NCBI GenBank assembly: GCA_963422685.1
Contig: OY730442.1
Span: 1,612,001-1,676,000, forward strand
Source of the DNA: Spongiihabitans sp963422685
GTDB taxonomy: Bacteria > Pseudomonadota > Gammaproteobacteria > Arenicellales > Poriferihabitantaceae
Direction: 5' to 3'
Length of the DNA: 64,000 bases
Shown here: positions 55,051 to 64,000 of the stretch, piece after piece
How the letters are laid out: each line of letters opens with the position of its first letter
Numbering within the stretch: position 1 is the first letter of the stretch
Notes under the pieces: model-generated
The model's input: the letters and a program-made list of their open reading frames with translations, nothing else
Databases searched by the model: none
What the model was told of the DNA's origin: nothing
Position numbers and translations under genes: made by a program

Positions 55051-57465
55051 ATGAAATCCCACGCCCAGGTGGTGGTGATTGGCGGCGGTATAATGGGCTG
55101 CTCCCTGATCTATCACCTCACCAAATTCGGCTGGAACGACGTGGTGCTGGTGGAAAAAAACCAGTTGACCGCCGGCTCTACCTGGCACGCGGCCGGCCTG
55201 TGTACGCACTACGCCCACAATATCACCATTATGAATCTGCGCGCACACAGTGTGCGCCTGTACCGATCCATTCTCGAACAGGAAACCGGCCAACCGGTGG
55301 GTTTTCATGCCACTGGCGCACTCAGAATAACCACCAGGCCGGATCGTCTGGATGAGTTCCGTCATGTTCAGGGGATTGGAAAATTTGCCGGACATGAGTT
55401 TGATATTCTGACGCCGCCGGCGCTGAAGGAAATGTATCCACTGGTTAATACCGATGGCTTGCTCGGCGCGATTCATGAACCCTGCGACGGCTATGTGGAC
55501 CCCAGCCAGGCCACCCACGCCATGGCGAAAGGCGCCCGCAATCGCGGCGCCGAAATTTACCGCAACAACCCGGTGCTGGGGATAGCGCGAGCCGGCAGCG
55601 AATGGCTGGTTCATACCCGCAGCGGCGATATTCGGGCCGAGCATATCGTCAATGCCGCTGGCACGTGGTGCCGGGAAATTGGCGCCATGATGGGGGTGGA
55701 TTTGCCCGTGGTGCCAATGCTGCATCAATACATCGTCACGGATCGAATCGAGGAATTTGCCCGTATCGAAACGGAAATGCCGTTTATCCGAGACCCGGAT
55801 GAAAGCTGGTACCTGCGCCAGGAAGGCGATGGCGTTATCCTCGGCGCCTATGAGAAAAATGGGCAGCCCTGGTCAATCCATGGTGTTCCAGCGCAATTTG
55901 GCATGGAACTGCTGCCGCCTAAACTGGGCAGAATCGAAGATATTGCCGCACACTGCATGGCCAGAGTTCCCGCAGCGGCACGGGGCGGTGTGAAAAATAT
56001 CGTTCATGGCCCAATCACGTTTACCCCGGACGGCAACCCGATGATTGGTCCGGCTTTTGGCCTGGTCAATGCCTGGCTGCTGACCGGATCGAGTATGGGG
56101 ATCATGGAAGGCGGCGGGGCGGGGCGATTTCTTGCGCAATGGATGATTGGCGCGGAGCCGCCGGCGGATGCGCTGGCGGTGGATGCCAGGCGATTTGGCG
56201 GCTATGCGGATGGTGATTATCGGGTGGACAAGGCGGTGGAATGCTTCGCCGCCCAGTTCGGTATTCATTATCCGTATGAGCAACGCCCGGCCGGCCGCAA
56301 CAAACGGCTGAGCCGAATTCATGCAACTTTAAGGTCGCTGGGCGCGGTGTTCGGCGCCGCCTATGGCTGGGAGCGGCCCGACTGGTTTGCAATAAACGGT
56401 GAGGCCCGCGAATCCCGGCCGGGTTTTCAACGCGCCAACTGGTTTGATGCGGTCGCCGCAGAATGCGTTTGTGTGCGCGACCGCGCCGGAATCGCCGATC
56501 TGAGCGCGTTCAGCAAGTTCAGAGTGACCGGAAGCGATGCCGATGACTTTATAGCCAAACTCGGCGCCAACCGCGCCCCGGCCAGAACCGGGGAAATTTT
56601 ATTGACCCACGTACTGACCCCGGCCGGCGGCGTGGCCAGCGAATTTTCTGTGACACGAATAGCGCGTAATCATTATTATCTGGTTTGCGCGGCCGCCGCC
56701 GAACGACACGACCAGGACTTGCTGCGCAATCGTAGCGCCGAATATGCCCGCCTGTGCATTGAGAACGTCACCGAAGATTTCGGAGTATTGGCGGTAATGG
56801 GCCCAAAAGCGGCGGCGTTATTATCGCAATTGAGCGAGACTGATTTTTCACAATCGGCTTTCCCATGGCTGACCGCCAGGCAGATCCGGGTTGCCGGTAT
56901 TGCAGTGAATGCCATGCGGATTTCTTACGTGGGGGAATCCGGCTGGGAACTGCATCATCAAACCGGTGATCAGGAAAACCTGTTTCAACAGTTATGGCGC
57001 GAAGGCCAACAGGTTGGCGTGGGTCTGTACGGCGCATTCGCAATCCATGCCATGCGCCTGGAAAAAGGTTATCGGGCGTGGGGCAGTGAATACACCACCG
57101 AACGCACGCCGCTCGAAGCAGGCGCGGAGCAATTCGTTAAAGCAAAAGAGCGGGAATTCATCGGCCGGGAAGGCATGTTGGCGCGGCAGGCCGGCCGCGA
57201 ACACTGGTCTATGTATTTACTTGAACTGGAGGACACCGGCGAAGATCCGTTTTATGCGCATACAATTTTCCAGCATGATCGCCCGATAGGCATGGTGACG
57301 TCCGGTGGTTATGGGCATCGGGTCGGTGCGCCTTTAGCATTAGCATACTTCTGCGAGCAGCTGGCGGGGTTGCCACTATGGGTTGAAATACTGGGCAAAA
57401 AAGTCAGGGCGAAAATTCTGGATCAGGCGCCCTACGATCCGCAAAATCTGAAATGCCTGGCCTGA
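55051..57465 (+). CDS. FAD-dependent dehydrogenase fused to GcvT domain, copy 2
   Basis: 804 residues with the same architecture as the preceding gene: VVVIGGGIMGCSLIYHLTKF, AGSTWHAAGLCTHYAHN with the flavinylation His, then GcvT domains (MRISYVGESGWELHHQTGDQ, HAMRLEKGYRAWGSEYTTER). It begins 85 nt after copy 1 on the same strand. The two are diverged paralogues, so they may act on successive methylated amines (for example dimethylglycine then sarcosine), which is inference from the cluster. Confidence 0.88.
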   Translation: MKSHAQVVVIGGGIMGCSLIYHLTKFGWNDVVLVEKNQLTAGSTWHAAGLCTHYAHNITIMNLRAHSVRLYRSILEQETGQPVGFHATGALRITTRPDRLDEFRHVQGIGKFAGHEFDILTPPALKEMYPLVNTDGLLGAIHEPCDGYVDPSQATHAMAKGARNRGAEIYRNNPVLGIARAGSEWLVHTRSGDIRAEHIVNAAGTWCREIGAMMGVDLPVVPMLHQYIVTDRIEEFARIETEMPFIRDPDESWYLRQEGDGVILGAYEKNGQPWSIHGVPAQFGMELLPPKLGRIEDIAAHCMARVPAAARGGVKNIVHGPITFTPDGNPMIGPAFGLVNAWLLTGSSMGIMEGGGAGRFLAQWMIGAEPPADALAVDARRFGGYADGDYRVDKAVECFAAQFGIHYPYEQRPAGRNKRLSRIHATLRSLGAVFGAAYGWERPDWFAINGEARESRPGFQRANWFDAVAAECVCVRDRAGIADLSAFSKFRVTGSDADDFIAKLGANRAPARTGEILLTHVLTPAGGVASEFSVTRIARNHYYLVCAAAAERHDQDLLRNRSAEYARLCIENVTEDFGVLAVMGPKAAALLSQLSETDFSQSAFPWLTARQIRVAGIAVNAMRISYVGESGWELHHQTGDQENLFQQLWREGQQVGVGLYGAFAIHAMRLEKGYRAWGSEYTTERTPLEAGAEQFVKAKEREFIGREGMLARQAGREHWSMYLLELEDTGEDPFYAHTIFQHDRPIGMVTSGGYGHRVGAPLALAYFCEQLAGLPLWVEILGKKVRAKILDQAPYDPQNLKCLA

Positions 57466-58062
57466 CAGACAATCCATGCTGCTGCGGTTTTCAGGATAAT
57501 GGATTGTTCTCCTGACGGCGGCTGTCCCGGCGGCGTATACACCTGGTAGTGTGTTTTTATCGCTGGTATAGCAGGCATTCTGGAGCGAATGCAGCAATTT
57601 CATGTCGCCGTTTTCTGCTGATTCATCGGCGGTTTTTTTGGAAATTTTCAGATGCACAGCGAGCCGCCTGGGTATTGATAATGATGCTGTTGCCGGGCCG
57701 GGTGGTCTTTGCAGAATACCCGATGCGATTTTTACCGCGCTATAGCCCGGACAGGCGGTATCCTGACCATGGTTCTGTGCTCACTGCGCATTAATGCTTT
57801 AATGGATGCGGACACAAACCCATCAGGATTTACAGCCGCGTGCAGTGCCGAGTGGAGATTCCTGCTACTACTCATGCGGTATAAGGTATTATCTGTGGAG
57901 CCAGTAATTTGTAACCGTTTCGCTTACCATCGCCTTTCCCGTTAATCCCCGGGTATGAGAGAATCCATTTTGTGTAATATCAAAGGCCAGGAAACGGGAG
58001 ACGTAAATCTGATCTGCATGATTTGTTAATACATGAATTTATTCACACAGGAACACCAGAGC
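57466..58062. other. Intergenic region upstream of the cas9 relic
   Basis: About 600 nt without a gene I can support. Several short open frames (57549-57794, 57709-57945 plus; 57376-57657 minus) have no recognisable motifs. I saw no CRISPR-type repeats, no leader and no tracrRNA-like hairpin. Probably decayed DNA. Confidence 0.5.
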
Positions 58063-58173
58063 ATGGCCAAAGAAAAAGAGATTATCAGCCCCATGGCAAT
58101 AGACCTGGGAGCGAAAAACACCGGTATGTATTTTGGCCATTATCCGGCGGGGAGCTCAGTTTTTATCGCCTGA
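58063..58173 (+). pseudogene. Fragment of a type II-B cas9 (RuvC-I start)
   Basis: ATG at 58063 with AGGA 10 nt upstream opens 36 residues: EIISPMAIDLGAKNTGMYFG followed by HYPAGSS, then a stop at 58171. SPMAIDLGAKNTGMYF matches the conserved RuvC-I motif at the N-terminus of Francisella/Legionella-type (II-B) Cas9, including the catalytic Asp of AIDLG. The rest of the gene is missing; an open stretch in another frame (58160-58270, including PIMFVINHGEIRLGK) is not clearly Cas9. Assignment rests on one short motif. Confidence 0.6.
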
Positions 58174-58306
58174 GCCCATAATGTTTGTGATCAACCATGG
58201 CGAGATTCGCCTCGGCAAATGCCCCCAGTTCAGCCACCCTCATATATGGTACCCAGCTTCTCGCATGTAGTACATTAAGGTTTATATAGATATCTTCAGG
58301 TTAATT

Positions 58307-59611
58307 ATGACAACACAATGGTTTAATAACTGTGGTATGCGCCTAATCATATTGCTGTTCGCCCTGCTTGGTACTGCTACCTCTGTGTTAGCTGCCAGCC
58401 ATGAAGACATTATCCCGGCACTAATCCGTGAAGGTATAAGCTCCGCACCACGGATTGATGTTGCCAGAGCCAGATTAAAAGCAGCTCGCATCAGTATACA
58501 GTCAGCCCGGTGGCAATATTGGCCGACACCCTCTCTTTCGATTGAGACAGTTGATGCAAGCAAAACAGACATAAACTATTCAAGTGACAGCACGGTTACT
58601 GTTTTTAGTATTCAACAGCCACTTTGGACAGCAGGCCGCCTAAGGGCAAACCTGCATCATGCTAAAGCACAGGCTAATATCCGTAATGCCTTGCTAAAAG
58701 AAGCCCAGTTAGAGCTTGCTCTTGAAATTGTAGCAACCTACGGGAGATGGTTTTCTGCTTGGTTTAAGCATGCTGCATGGCAACGCAGCCTTGAGCGCCA
58801 CGAGCAGGTGCGTGACCAGGTCCAGCGGCGTATTGCTGCCGGGATTTCCCGCCGGAGCGATATAGAACTCGCTAAAGAGCGTCTTGAGTCAGTGCGTGCT
58901 GATATGACTATTGCCGCCATGTCGAGAAAAACGGCGTTACTACAGCTTGGTCAGTTGCTGGGTAGACCCGTGATGGAATCCTCGCTGACACAGCAGCTCG
59001 CAAATTTCCAGCAACAGCATCAGCTTGTTGAACTGCCAACAGCAATTACTCAGGCTGAACAAATTGCCCCGAGCCTGCACCGTACTTTGGAGGAGGCACA
59101 TGCTGCAAGAATCCGGCTCCAGGAGCGAAAAAGCCAATTTTGGCCTGAGTTTTTTGTCAGGCTTGAACACCAGAATGGCAACTTTTCCAACGCAACGATA
59201 AGCACGGAATCACGAGTTTTTTTGGGGTTGCAAAGCCGATGGGGTGCTGGCTTGTCTACAGTAACACAGGTTGGTGAAGCCAGTGCTATGCTGTCTGCTG
59301 CCCATGCTGACATACAAGCACAACGCTTGATAGTTCGTGAGCGGGTGCAAAATATATACACCGTGTTTGAATCAGCAAATCAACAACATGCCATCATACA
59401 ACGAATCATTGAATCTGCGTCACAGGTGCTTGAATCTTATAAGCGGCAATTTCTAGTAGGTACAAAGCAACTGGCTGATTTGATGAACGCAGGACGAGAA
59501 CTGGCACTCAGTGAATTACAACTAGCCGATGCCGATACCGCCCGACTAACATCGGGTTGGCAACTTATCTTCTACACCCAGGGCTTATCTCATATAGTGT
59601 CGGCAGATTAA
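58307..59611 (+). CDS. TolC-family outer membrane channel protein
   Basis: 434 residues. Signal peptide (MRLIILLFALLGTATSVLAA, cleavage near 30) and then the helical/beta repeats of outer-membrane factors: RLKAARISIQSARWQYWPTP, VFSIQQPLWTAGRLRANLHH and a second half QFWPEFFVRLEHQN, RWGAGLSTVTQV. It forms the exit duct of type I secretion or efflux systems. Convergent with the giant RTX-type gene, whose protein is a likely type I substrate. No ABC exporter or membrane-fusion protein is visible in the window. Confidence 0.88.
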   Translation: MTTQWFNNCGMRLIILLFALLGTATSVLAASHEDIIPALIREGISSAPRIDVARARLKAARISIQSARWQYWPTPSLSIETVDASKTDINYSSDSTVTVFSIQQPLWTAGRLRANLHHAKAQANIRNALLKEAQLELALEIVATYGRWFSAWFKHAAWQRSLERHEQVRDQVQRRIAAGISRRSDIELAKERLESVRADMTIAAMSRKTALLQLGQLLGRPVMESSLTQQLANFQQQHQLVELPTAITQAEQIAPSLHRTLEEAHAARIRLQERKSQFWPEFFVRLEHQNGNFSNATISTESRVFLGLQSRWGAGLSTVTQVGEASAMLSAAHADIQAQRLIVRERVQNIYTVFESANQQHAIIQRIIESASQVLESYKRQFLVGTKQLADLMNAGRELALSELQLADADTARLTSGWQLIFYTQGLSHIVSAD

Positions 59612-59677
59612 AGACGGAACGCACCCCAAACCACAACACAAAATGAAGATGCTTGCGGTGAACCAAGTCGCAAATCT

Positions 59678-62600
59678 CTAAAGCACCGCTCCGCTGAAGA
59701 CAAAGTCATCTGTCTGCAAACTGGATTTAGTAATATTTGCAAGTGTGATGGTGTGATCGGCGCTTGTAGTAATTACCGCACTGCCCGAAACATCTTGAGT
59801 TGCTGCCTGTACTGCAGCCAGGTTCTTAAACTCCGCCAGGGCACTTAAATCGATCCGGTCATGGGCGGAGTCGAAGTCCAGAATCTTGTCGTGGCCATGA
59901 TCCTTGACGAAAACAAAGGTATCGCTGCCGGCCCCGCCAGTCAGCATATCGTTTTCTGCCCCGCTGGTCAGCGTGTCATCACTACTTCCACCCATAATGA
60001 AAACATTGCTGGATACCAATCTGGAAAATGCCGCCATACTGTCTTCAGCATCTGCACTGCCTCCCGACACCGCGACGACACGCACCTTGTACCCCACATC
60101 GTCTGCGACCAAGGCGTAACGCGCCTCGGTTGCCTCGGGGATATCCCTCCAGATTATATTGCCTGTACTACTGTCAGGCACCCCGCGCTGCCACTGCCAA
60201 CTGCCGACCACCACCTCGCCATCCGTGTCATCCAATTTCGCTATACTAGCAATCAGCACCGACCCTGTTGTTGGGGTATCGCTGTCTTGCAGAGTAATCT
60301 CAGGTGCTCCTGTGAACTTGGTATCGCCCGATTCCAGCACCACCAGGGTATGGGTCGAGCTGCCCACCACCCCGCCGTCAGTATCCTTGACACGCAGTGT
60401 AATACGATACCGCTCACCCGCAGTCAGCGCCGCATCTTGCTTCAGATACAGTTCCCCGTCTGCAGTCACGCGAAACATGGCAGCATCCGTACCCAGCACC
60501 TCATAAGTGTGGGTCTTATCCTGCACCTGGACCATCCCCAGCAGCACGGCCGATGACGACGTATCCGTGTTCGCAGCCAACTGACCCCCGTCAGCGTTAT
60601 CTGCCCAGCTCATCCTCGCCTTCAGATATTCCAGCACTGCCGCGTACGTGATTTGCGCAATCAATAACGCCCCTGCCGCACTCGGATGAAGGCCATCGCG
60701 CACTACTAATGGATTGTTACGCGCGTGGGTACCATCATATCTGCTATCACTAACAAACGGTGTCCGTATGTCGATACCGCCAGCTTCTATCTCGCGAGCG
60801 ATCCGCGTCAGTAATGTTATAAACGTGGACTTCAGGTTGTCTGGATACCCGTTACCCTTTGGCGGTATGATGGGTAGCAAGCTCGTCCATATCAGAAAAT
60901 CAGTAGCAGTAGTAAAACCACTGAGTATGGACTTGTAATCACTAACGAAGTCATCGCGATTGTTACGTACTGCACCAAAATCATTAATACCGAGATTGCT
61001 GATCACCATATGCGGGTTAAAATCCTTTGCCTGTTTATATTCATACCCGTTCCAATATGGCCTTTTACCCCCCCCCTCCTTCAATACCTTGGCGTTGCCA
61101 CGCCCGAAGTTCTGCACATCAAATGCAGCACCCAGCAACTTGCCCAATTGTACAGGGTAAAAATCCTTCTCTTTTGCTATTTTGGAACCCTGGGTAATGC
61201 TGTCACCAATGGCCGCAATCCGTAAGATGCCCGTGATACTCTGGCTGTCTGTCAGAGTGATCTGCCTGAGGGCGGCCCCTTCCTCGCCCTTGCTGTTGGT
61301 GAAAGCCAGTTCGGTCGTCACTTTTCCGTTCGCCACTATGTTCGCATCACCCGCCGCTACCAGATAGGTGACGATGTAGGTGCCGTCATTGTTGTCCACG
61401 AATCTGATCGGGGCCTGACCGTTGAAGGTGTTCTTGTCCTGTGCAAGAGTAAGACCCGTTTCGTCGTCTGTGGCCCTGAGGATAATGGTCACGGTATCGC
61501 CCACAATGTGGCTGCCGCCTTCAACCGCCGCACTTGCGATCCCCGCCGAGCTGTCTACCTTATGCTCAGCGCTGGCAGCCACCGCAGCGTGGTCCAGGCT
61601 AGCCAGCGCATTCCCCGCCTGGTCGGTAATCATTCCCCCGTTCAGGGCCAGGCCATTCTGATTGATCACGACTCCGTCAGCGTCTTTGTCGTTCCCCACC
61701 GTGTAACGGAACACCAGGGTCTTAGTGCCTGACCCGCTTACATACTGTGCCTGCCTGGTCACACTGCCAACCTCAATGCTGATCTGCGGCGTACCACCAC
61801 TGCTGTCAACCACCATCTTGTCGGAGAAGGTGACAGTGATTTCTATCGCATCTCCCGGTTTGTAGGTTTGATCAGTTCCTGCATCGGAGGTGATTGTCAC
61901 CGTGCCCAGCACTGGCGCGGTGGTGTCCACTGTCACCGTGTGCTCCGCCGCCTCAGAGGTATTCTCCGCAGTATCGGTGAGCACGAAGCGAAACGTACGA
62001 TCTCCAGTTGCTACACGGCTATTCGTATTTTGATAGGAAAGTGCAGCAATGATGGCTTCAGCCTGAATCGTGGTCAGTGCCGAACCGTCCGCCCGGGTGA
62101 TGATGACCTGTTTACTGGTATTGTCCCAGACCAGGTCCAGCCCGCTGACACCCGCCACACTCACACTGTTCTTGCTCGCATCCATACCGCCAATGGCCAA
62201 AACATCCGCATCATCCTGACCATAGCGCAGCACCTCATGCGTTGCGTCCAGCCCCGTCACACCAATCGCAATGGAGGCAATGCTCGGCGCGACCGGCAGT
62301 TCGATAATCTGTACACCGCTATCACCATAGGCCGCTATCACACCATAGAGCTTGCCGCCAATAGTTACGGTGGTGATAGAAATGGCCCCTTTCAGTGTAT
62401 TGAACCCGTCTTGCTCGTCGGTGATGGCGTCCGTGGCTTGCGGACTGGTCGGGTCGCTGATGTCGATAATCTGCACACCGTCATCCCTGAAGCCCGTCAC
62501 CAGGGCATAGGTCTTGCCGCCAATGACCACGGTGGTGATGCCCCAGGCACCGTTCAGTTCAGTAAACCCGCCTTGCCCGTCGGTAATGGCGGCCGTGGCC

Positions 62601-64000
62601 TTGGGACTGGTCGGGTCGCTGATGTCGATGATCTGGACACCATTATCACCAAGAGCCGCTACCAGGGCATAGGTCTTGCCGTCAATCACCACGGTGGTGA
62701 TAAAAGCGGCACCGTTCAGTTCAGTGAACCCGCCATTCTGGTCGGTAATGGATGCCGTGGCCTTGGGACTGGCCGGGTTGCTGATGTCGATGATCTGGAC
62801 ACCGTTATCACCAAGAGCCGCTACCAAGGCATAGGTCTTGCCGTCAATCACCACGGTGGTAATGTCGGTGGCCCTTTCCATTACATCAAAGCCGCCGCCC
62901 ATACCACGGGAAAAGTAGCTCGTGTATACAGGATTAGCCGGGTCACTGATGTCCATGATCTGTACACTGTGATCATCACGAGCCGCTACCAGGGCATAGG
63001 TCTTGTCGCCAATGACCACGGTGGTGATGCCCCAGGGATCGGCCAGTTTATTGAAAAACCCCTGATTGTTGGAAATGGATGCCGTGGCTTGCGGACTGGC
63101 CGGGTCGCTGATGTTGATGATCTGCACACCATTGTCACCAAAGGCCGCCACCAGGGCATAGGTCTTGCCGTCAATGACCACGGTGGTGATATAACTGGCA
63201 CCTTTCAGTTCAGTGAACGTGCCGCTTTGCCCGTCGGTGATGGCGGTGATGGCTTGCGGACTGCTCGGGTCGCTGATGTCAATGATCTGCACACCGTTAT
63301 CAACACGAGCGGCTACCACGGCATAGGTCTTGCCGTCAATGACCACAGTGGTGATACTATTGGCACCGCCTAGTGCACGGGAATCGCCGTCGATAAGCTT
63401 CGAAATCGCTACCGGACGTTGTAATTGAACGTTATCTGTCGCACGTGCCATACCGGTAAAAAGCGGCACACCGGCACTCAGTGGTGCAGCACCGACCGCT
63501 GCACTGCCGTCACCGCTGCTGGCATCGACATCATTCAGGTCCAGGACCGGTGCGGTCTGGTCCACCGTGAGGGTCTGGGTATATTTACCCACCGCCGTCG
63601 AGAGATTGCCGGCTTTATCGGTCTGGCGCACCTGTATGGCATTGGCGAGATAGCTGCCCTCGGCCAGGGTGAAGAAATTGTCCGTGCCGGCAGTCCACGT
63701 CGTACCGCCGTTGATGGAGTACTGCCAGGTGGCGCCGGATTCCAGGCCGCCGACGTTAATCCGGCCATTGCTGGTGATGTGGTCGCTGGATGAGCTGCCG
63801 GTGTCCGCGGCCAGGGCCAGGGTGGGCGCCGCTGGTGCGGTCTGGTCCACCGTGAGGGTCTGGGTATATTTACCCACCGCCGTCGAGAGATTGCCGGCTT
63901 TATCGGTCTGGCGCACCTGTATGGCATTGGCGAGATAGCTGCCCTCGGCCAGGGTGAAGAAATTGTCCGTGCCGGCAGTCCACGTCGTACCGCCGTTGAT
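59678..64000 (-). CDS. Giant RTX-type secreted protein with SGNH hydrolase and LVIVD propeller (partial)
   Basis: At least 1440 residues; the frame is open to the right edge. Read N- to C-terminal: 95-residue Ig-like repeats (LAEGSYLANAIQVRQTDKAG), seven LVIVD-type repeats of about 54 residues (VQIIDISDPTSPKATAAITD) forming a beta-propeller (about 62286-63400), Ig/cadherin-like domains, an SGNH/GDSL hydrolase with IGDSITQG (about 61190-61210), SNLGINDFG and DGLHPSAAG, a cadherin-like domain, and a C-terminal RTX/T1SS region (DDTLTSGAENDMLTGGAGSD, HDRIDLSALAEF). Probably calcium-stabilised, exported by type I secretion, and acting on surface carbohydrates or esters. Confidence 0.85.
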   Translation of the reverse strand: MNGGTTWTAGTDNFFTLAEGSYLANAIQVRQTDKAGNLSTAVGKYTQTLTVDQTAPAAPTLALAADTGSSSSDHITSNGRINVGGLESGATWQYSINGGTTWTAGTDNFFTLAEGSYLANAIQVRQTDKAGNLSTAVGKYTQTLTVDQTAPVLDLNDVDASSGDGSAAVGAAPLSAGVPLFTGMARATDNVQLQRPVAISKLIDGDSRALGGANSITTVVIDGKTYAVVAARVDNGVQIIDISDPSSPQAITAITDGQSGTFTELKGASYITTVVIDGKTYALVAAFGDNGVQIINISDPASPQATASISNNQGFFNKLADPWGITTVVIGDKTYALVAARDDHSVQIMDISDPANPVYTSYFSRGMGGGFDVMERATDITTVVIDGKTYALVAALGDNGVQIIDISNPASPKATASITDQNGGFTELNGAAFITTVVIDGKTYALVAALGDNGVQIIDISDPTSPKATAAITDGQGGFTELNGAWGITTVVIGGKTYALVTGFRDDGVQIIDISDPTSPQATDAITDEQDGFNTLKGAISITTVTIGGKLYGVIAAYGDSGVQIIELPVAPSIASIAIGVTGLDATHEVLRYGQDDADVLAIGGMDASKNSVSVAGVSGLDLVWDNTSKQVIITRADGSALTTIQAEAIIAALSYQNTNSRVATGDRTFRFVLTDTAENTSEAAEHTVTVDTTAPVLGTVTITSDAGTDQTYKPGDAIEITVTFSDKMVVDSSGGTPQISIEVGSVTRQAQYVSGSGTKTLVFRYTVGNDKDADGVVINQNGLALNGGMITDQAGNALASLDHAAVAASAEHKVDSSAGIASAAVEGGSHIVGDTVTIILRATDDETGLTLAQDKNTFNGQAPIRFVDNNDGTYIVTYLVAAGDANIVANGKVTTELAFTNSKGEEGAALRQITLTDSQSITGILRIAAIGDSITQGSKIAKEKDFYPVQLGKLLGAAFDVQNFGRGNAKVLKEGGGKRPYWNGYEYKQAKDFNPHMVISNLGINDFGAVRNNRDDFVSDYKSILSGFTTATDFLIWTSLLPIIPPKGNGYPDNLKSTFITLLTRIAREIEAGGIDIRTPFVSDSRYDGTHARNNPLVVRDGLHPSAAGALLIAQITYAAVLEYLKARMSWADNADGGQLAANTDTSSSAVLLGMVQVQDKTHTYEVLGTDAAMFRVTADGELYLKQDAALTAGERYRITLRVKDTDGGVVGSSTHTLVVLESGDTKFTGAPEITLQDSDTPTTGSVLIASIAKLDDTDGEVVVGSWQWQRGVPDSSTGNIIWRDIPEATEARYALVADDVGYKVRVVAVSGGSADAEDSMAAFSRLVSSNVFIMGGSSDDTLTSGAENDMLTGGAGSDTFVFVKDHGHDKILDFDSAHDRIDLSALAEFKNLAAVQAATQDVSGSAVITTSADHTITLANITKSSLQTDDFVFSGAVL
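62286..63400 (-). repeat. LVIVD-type coding repeats
   Basis: Seven related segments of roughly 160 bp each code for TVVIDGKTYALVAA-GDNGVQIIDISDP units. They are similar enough at DNA level to recombine, so repeat number may vary between strains. Confidence 0.7.
63551..64000 (-). repeat. 285-bp near-identical direct repeat coding an Ig-like domain
   Basis: The sequence starting TGCGGTCTGGTCCACCGTGA at 63551 occurs again at 63836, and over 160 bases of the second copy before the window ends appear identical. The 285-bp period equals 95 codons and keeps frame. More copies are expected beyond the edge. Confidence 0.9.

Noticed and set aside
57466..58306. Possible CRISPR array or tracrRNA near the Cas9 fragment
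   Set aside because: No regularly spaced repeats and no anti-repeat could be found in this interval.
61868..63373. 501-codon plus-strand frame rich in GHDGG-like repeats
   Set aside because: It is the antisense of the LVIVD repeats; its repetitive look simply mirrors the coding repeats of the RTX-type gene.

Overview
The window is a piece of a gammaproteobacterial chromosome. This is inferred from gene content and order: pstSCAB with phoBR, priA, ubiA, recG and ridA, the anmK / M23 peptidase / tyrS neighbourhood, tRNA-Gln(UUG)-prs-rplY-pth-ychF, cca, a zinc-less MsrB and sufS-sufE. Species cannot be named from the sequence alone.

Layout. 1-12.6 kb is a minus-strand housekeeping block: the phosphate transporter pstSCAB (pstB cut by the left edge), its two-component system phoB-phoR with two clear Pho boxes, then priA, a Nudix hydrolase, ubiA, recG and ridA. 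12.8-24.4 kb holds an M48 protease, anmK, a LysM/M23 peptidase, tyrS, tRNA-Gln, prs, rplY, pth (with a 39-nt palindrome inside the gene), ychF and a NorD/CbbO-like VWA protein, followed by a TauD-type dioxygenase.

25.8-32.9 kb is the most unusual part: a tight six-gene operon of two paralogous ParB-like proteins, a small PD-(D/E)XK nuclease, an SNF2-family helicase, a radical SAM enzyme with a B12-binding-like N-terminus, and an HSP90-like GHKL ATPase. It sits between ordinary metabolic genes, looks more A/T-rich than they do, and its gene set resembles DNA-modification or phage-defence islands. I cannot match it to a named system and treat it as a candidate new one.

33-46.9 kb returns to ordinary genes (trhO, an EamA transporter, cca, a VOC protein, a HAD phosphatase, msrB behind Fur-like boxes, a CPA2 antiporter, moaC-moeA, a methyltransferase, an SDR and sufS-sufE). 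It is interrupted by a deleted IS5-type element with 20-bp inverted ends and by a frameshifted remnant of an McrB-like restriction gene.

47-57.5 kb is a catabolic cluster for methylated amines or ectoine-like compatible solutes: an M24 ectoine-hydrolase-like protein, a class III aminotransferase, an MttB-family methyltransferase and two FAD/GcvT dehydrogenases. The aminotransferase, the MttB gene and a nearby alpha/beta hydrolase are all broken, so the cluster appears to be decaying. A 36-residue fragment matching the start of type II-B Cas9 lies at 58.06 kb. The window ends with a TolC-like outer-membrane protein convergent with a giant RTX-type secreted protein (Ig-like repeats, LVIVD beta-propeller, SGNH hydrolase, calcium-binding C-terminus) that runs off the right edge.
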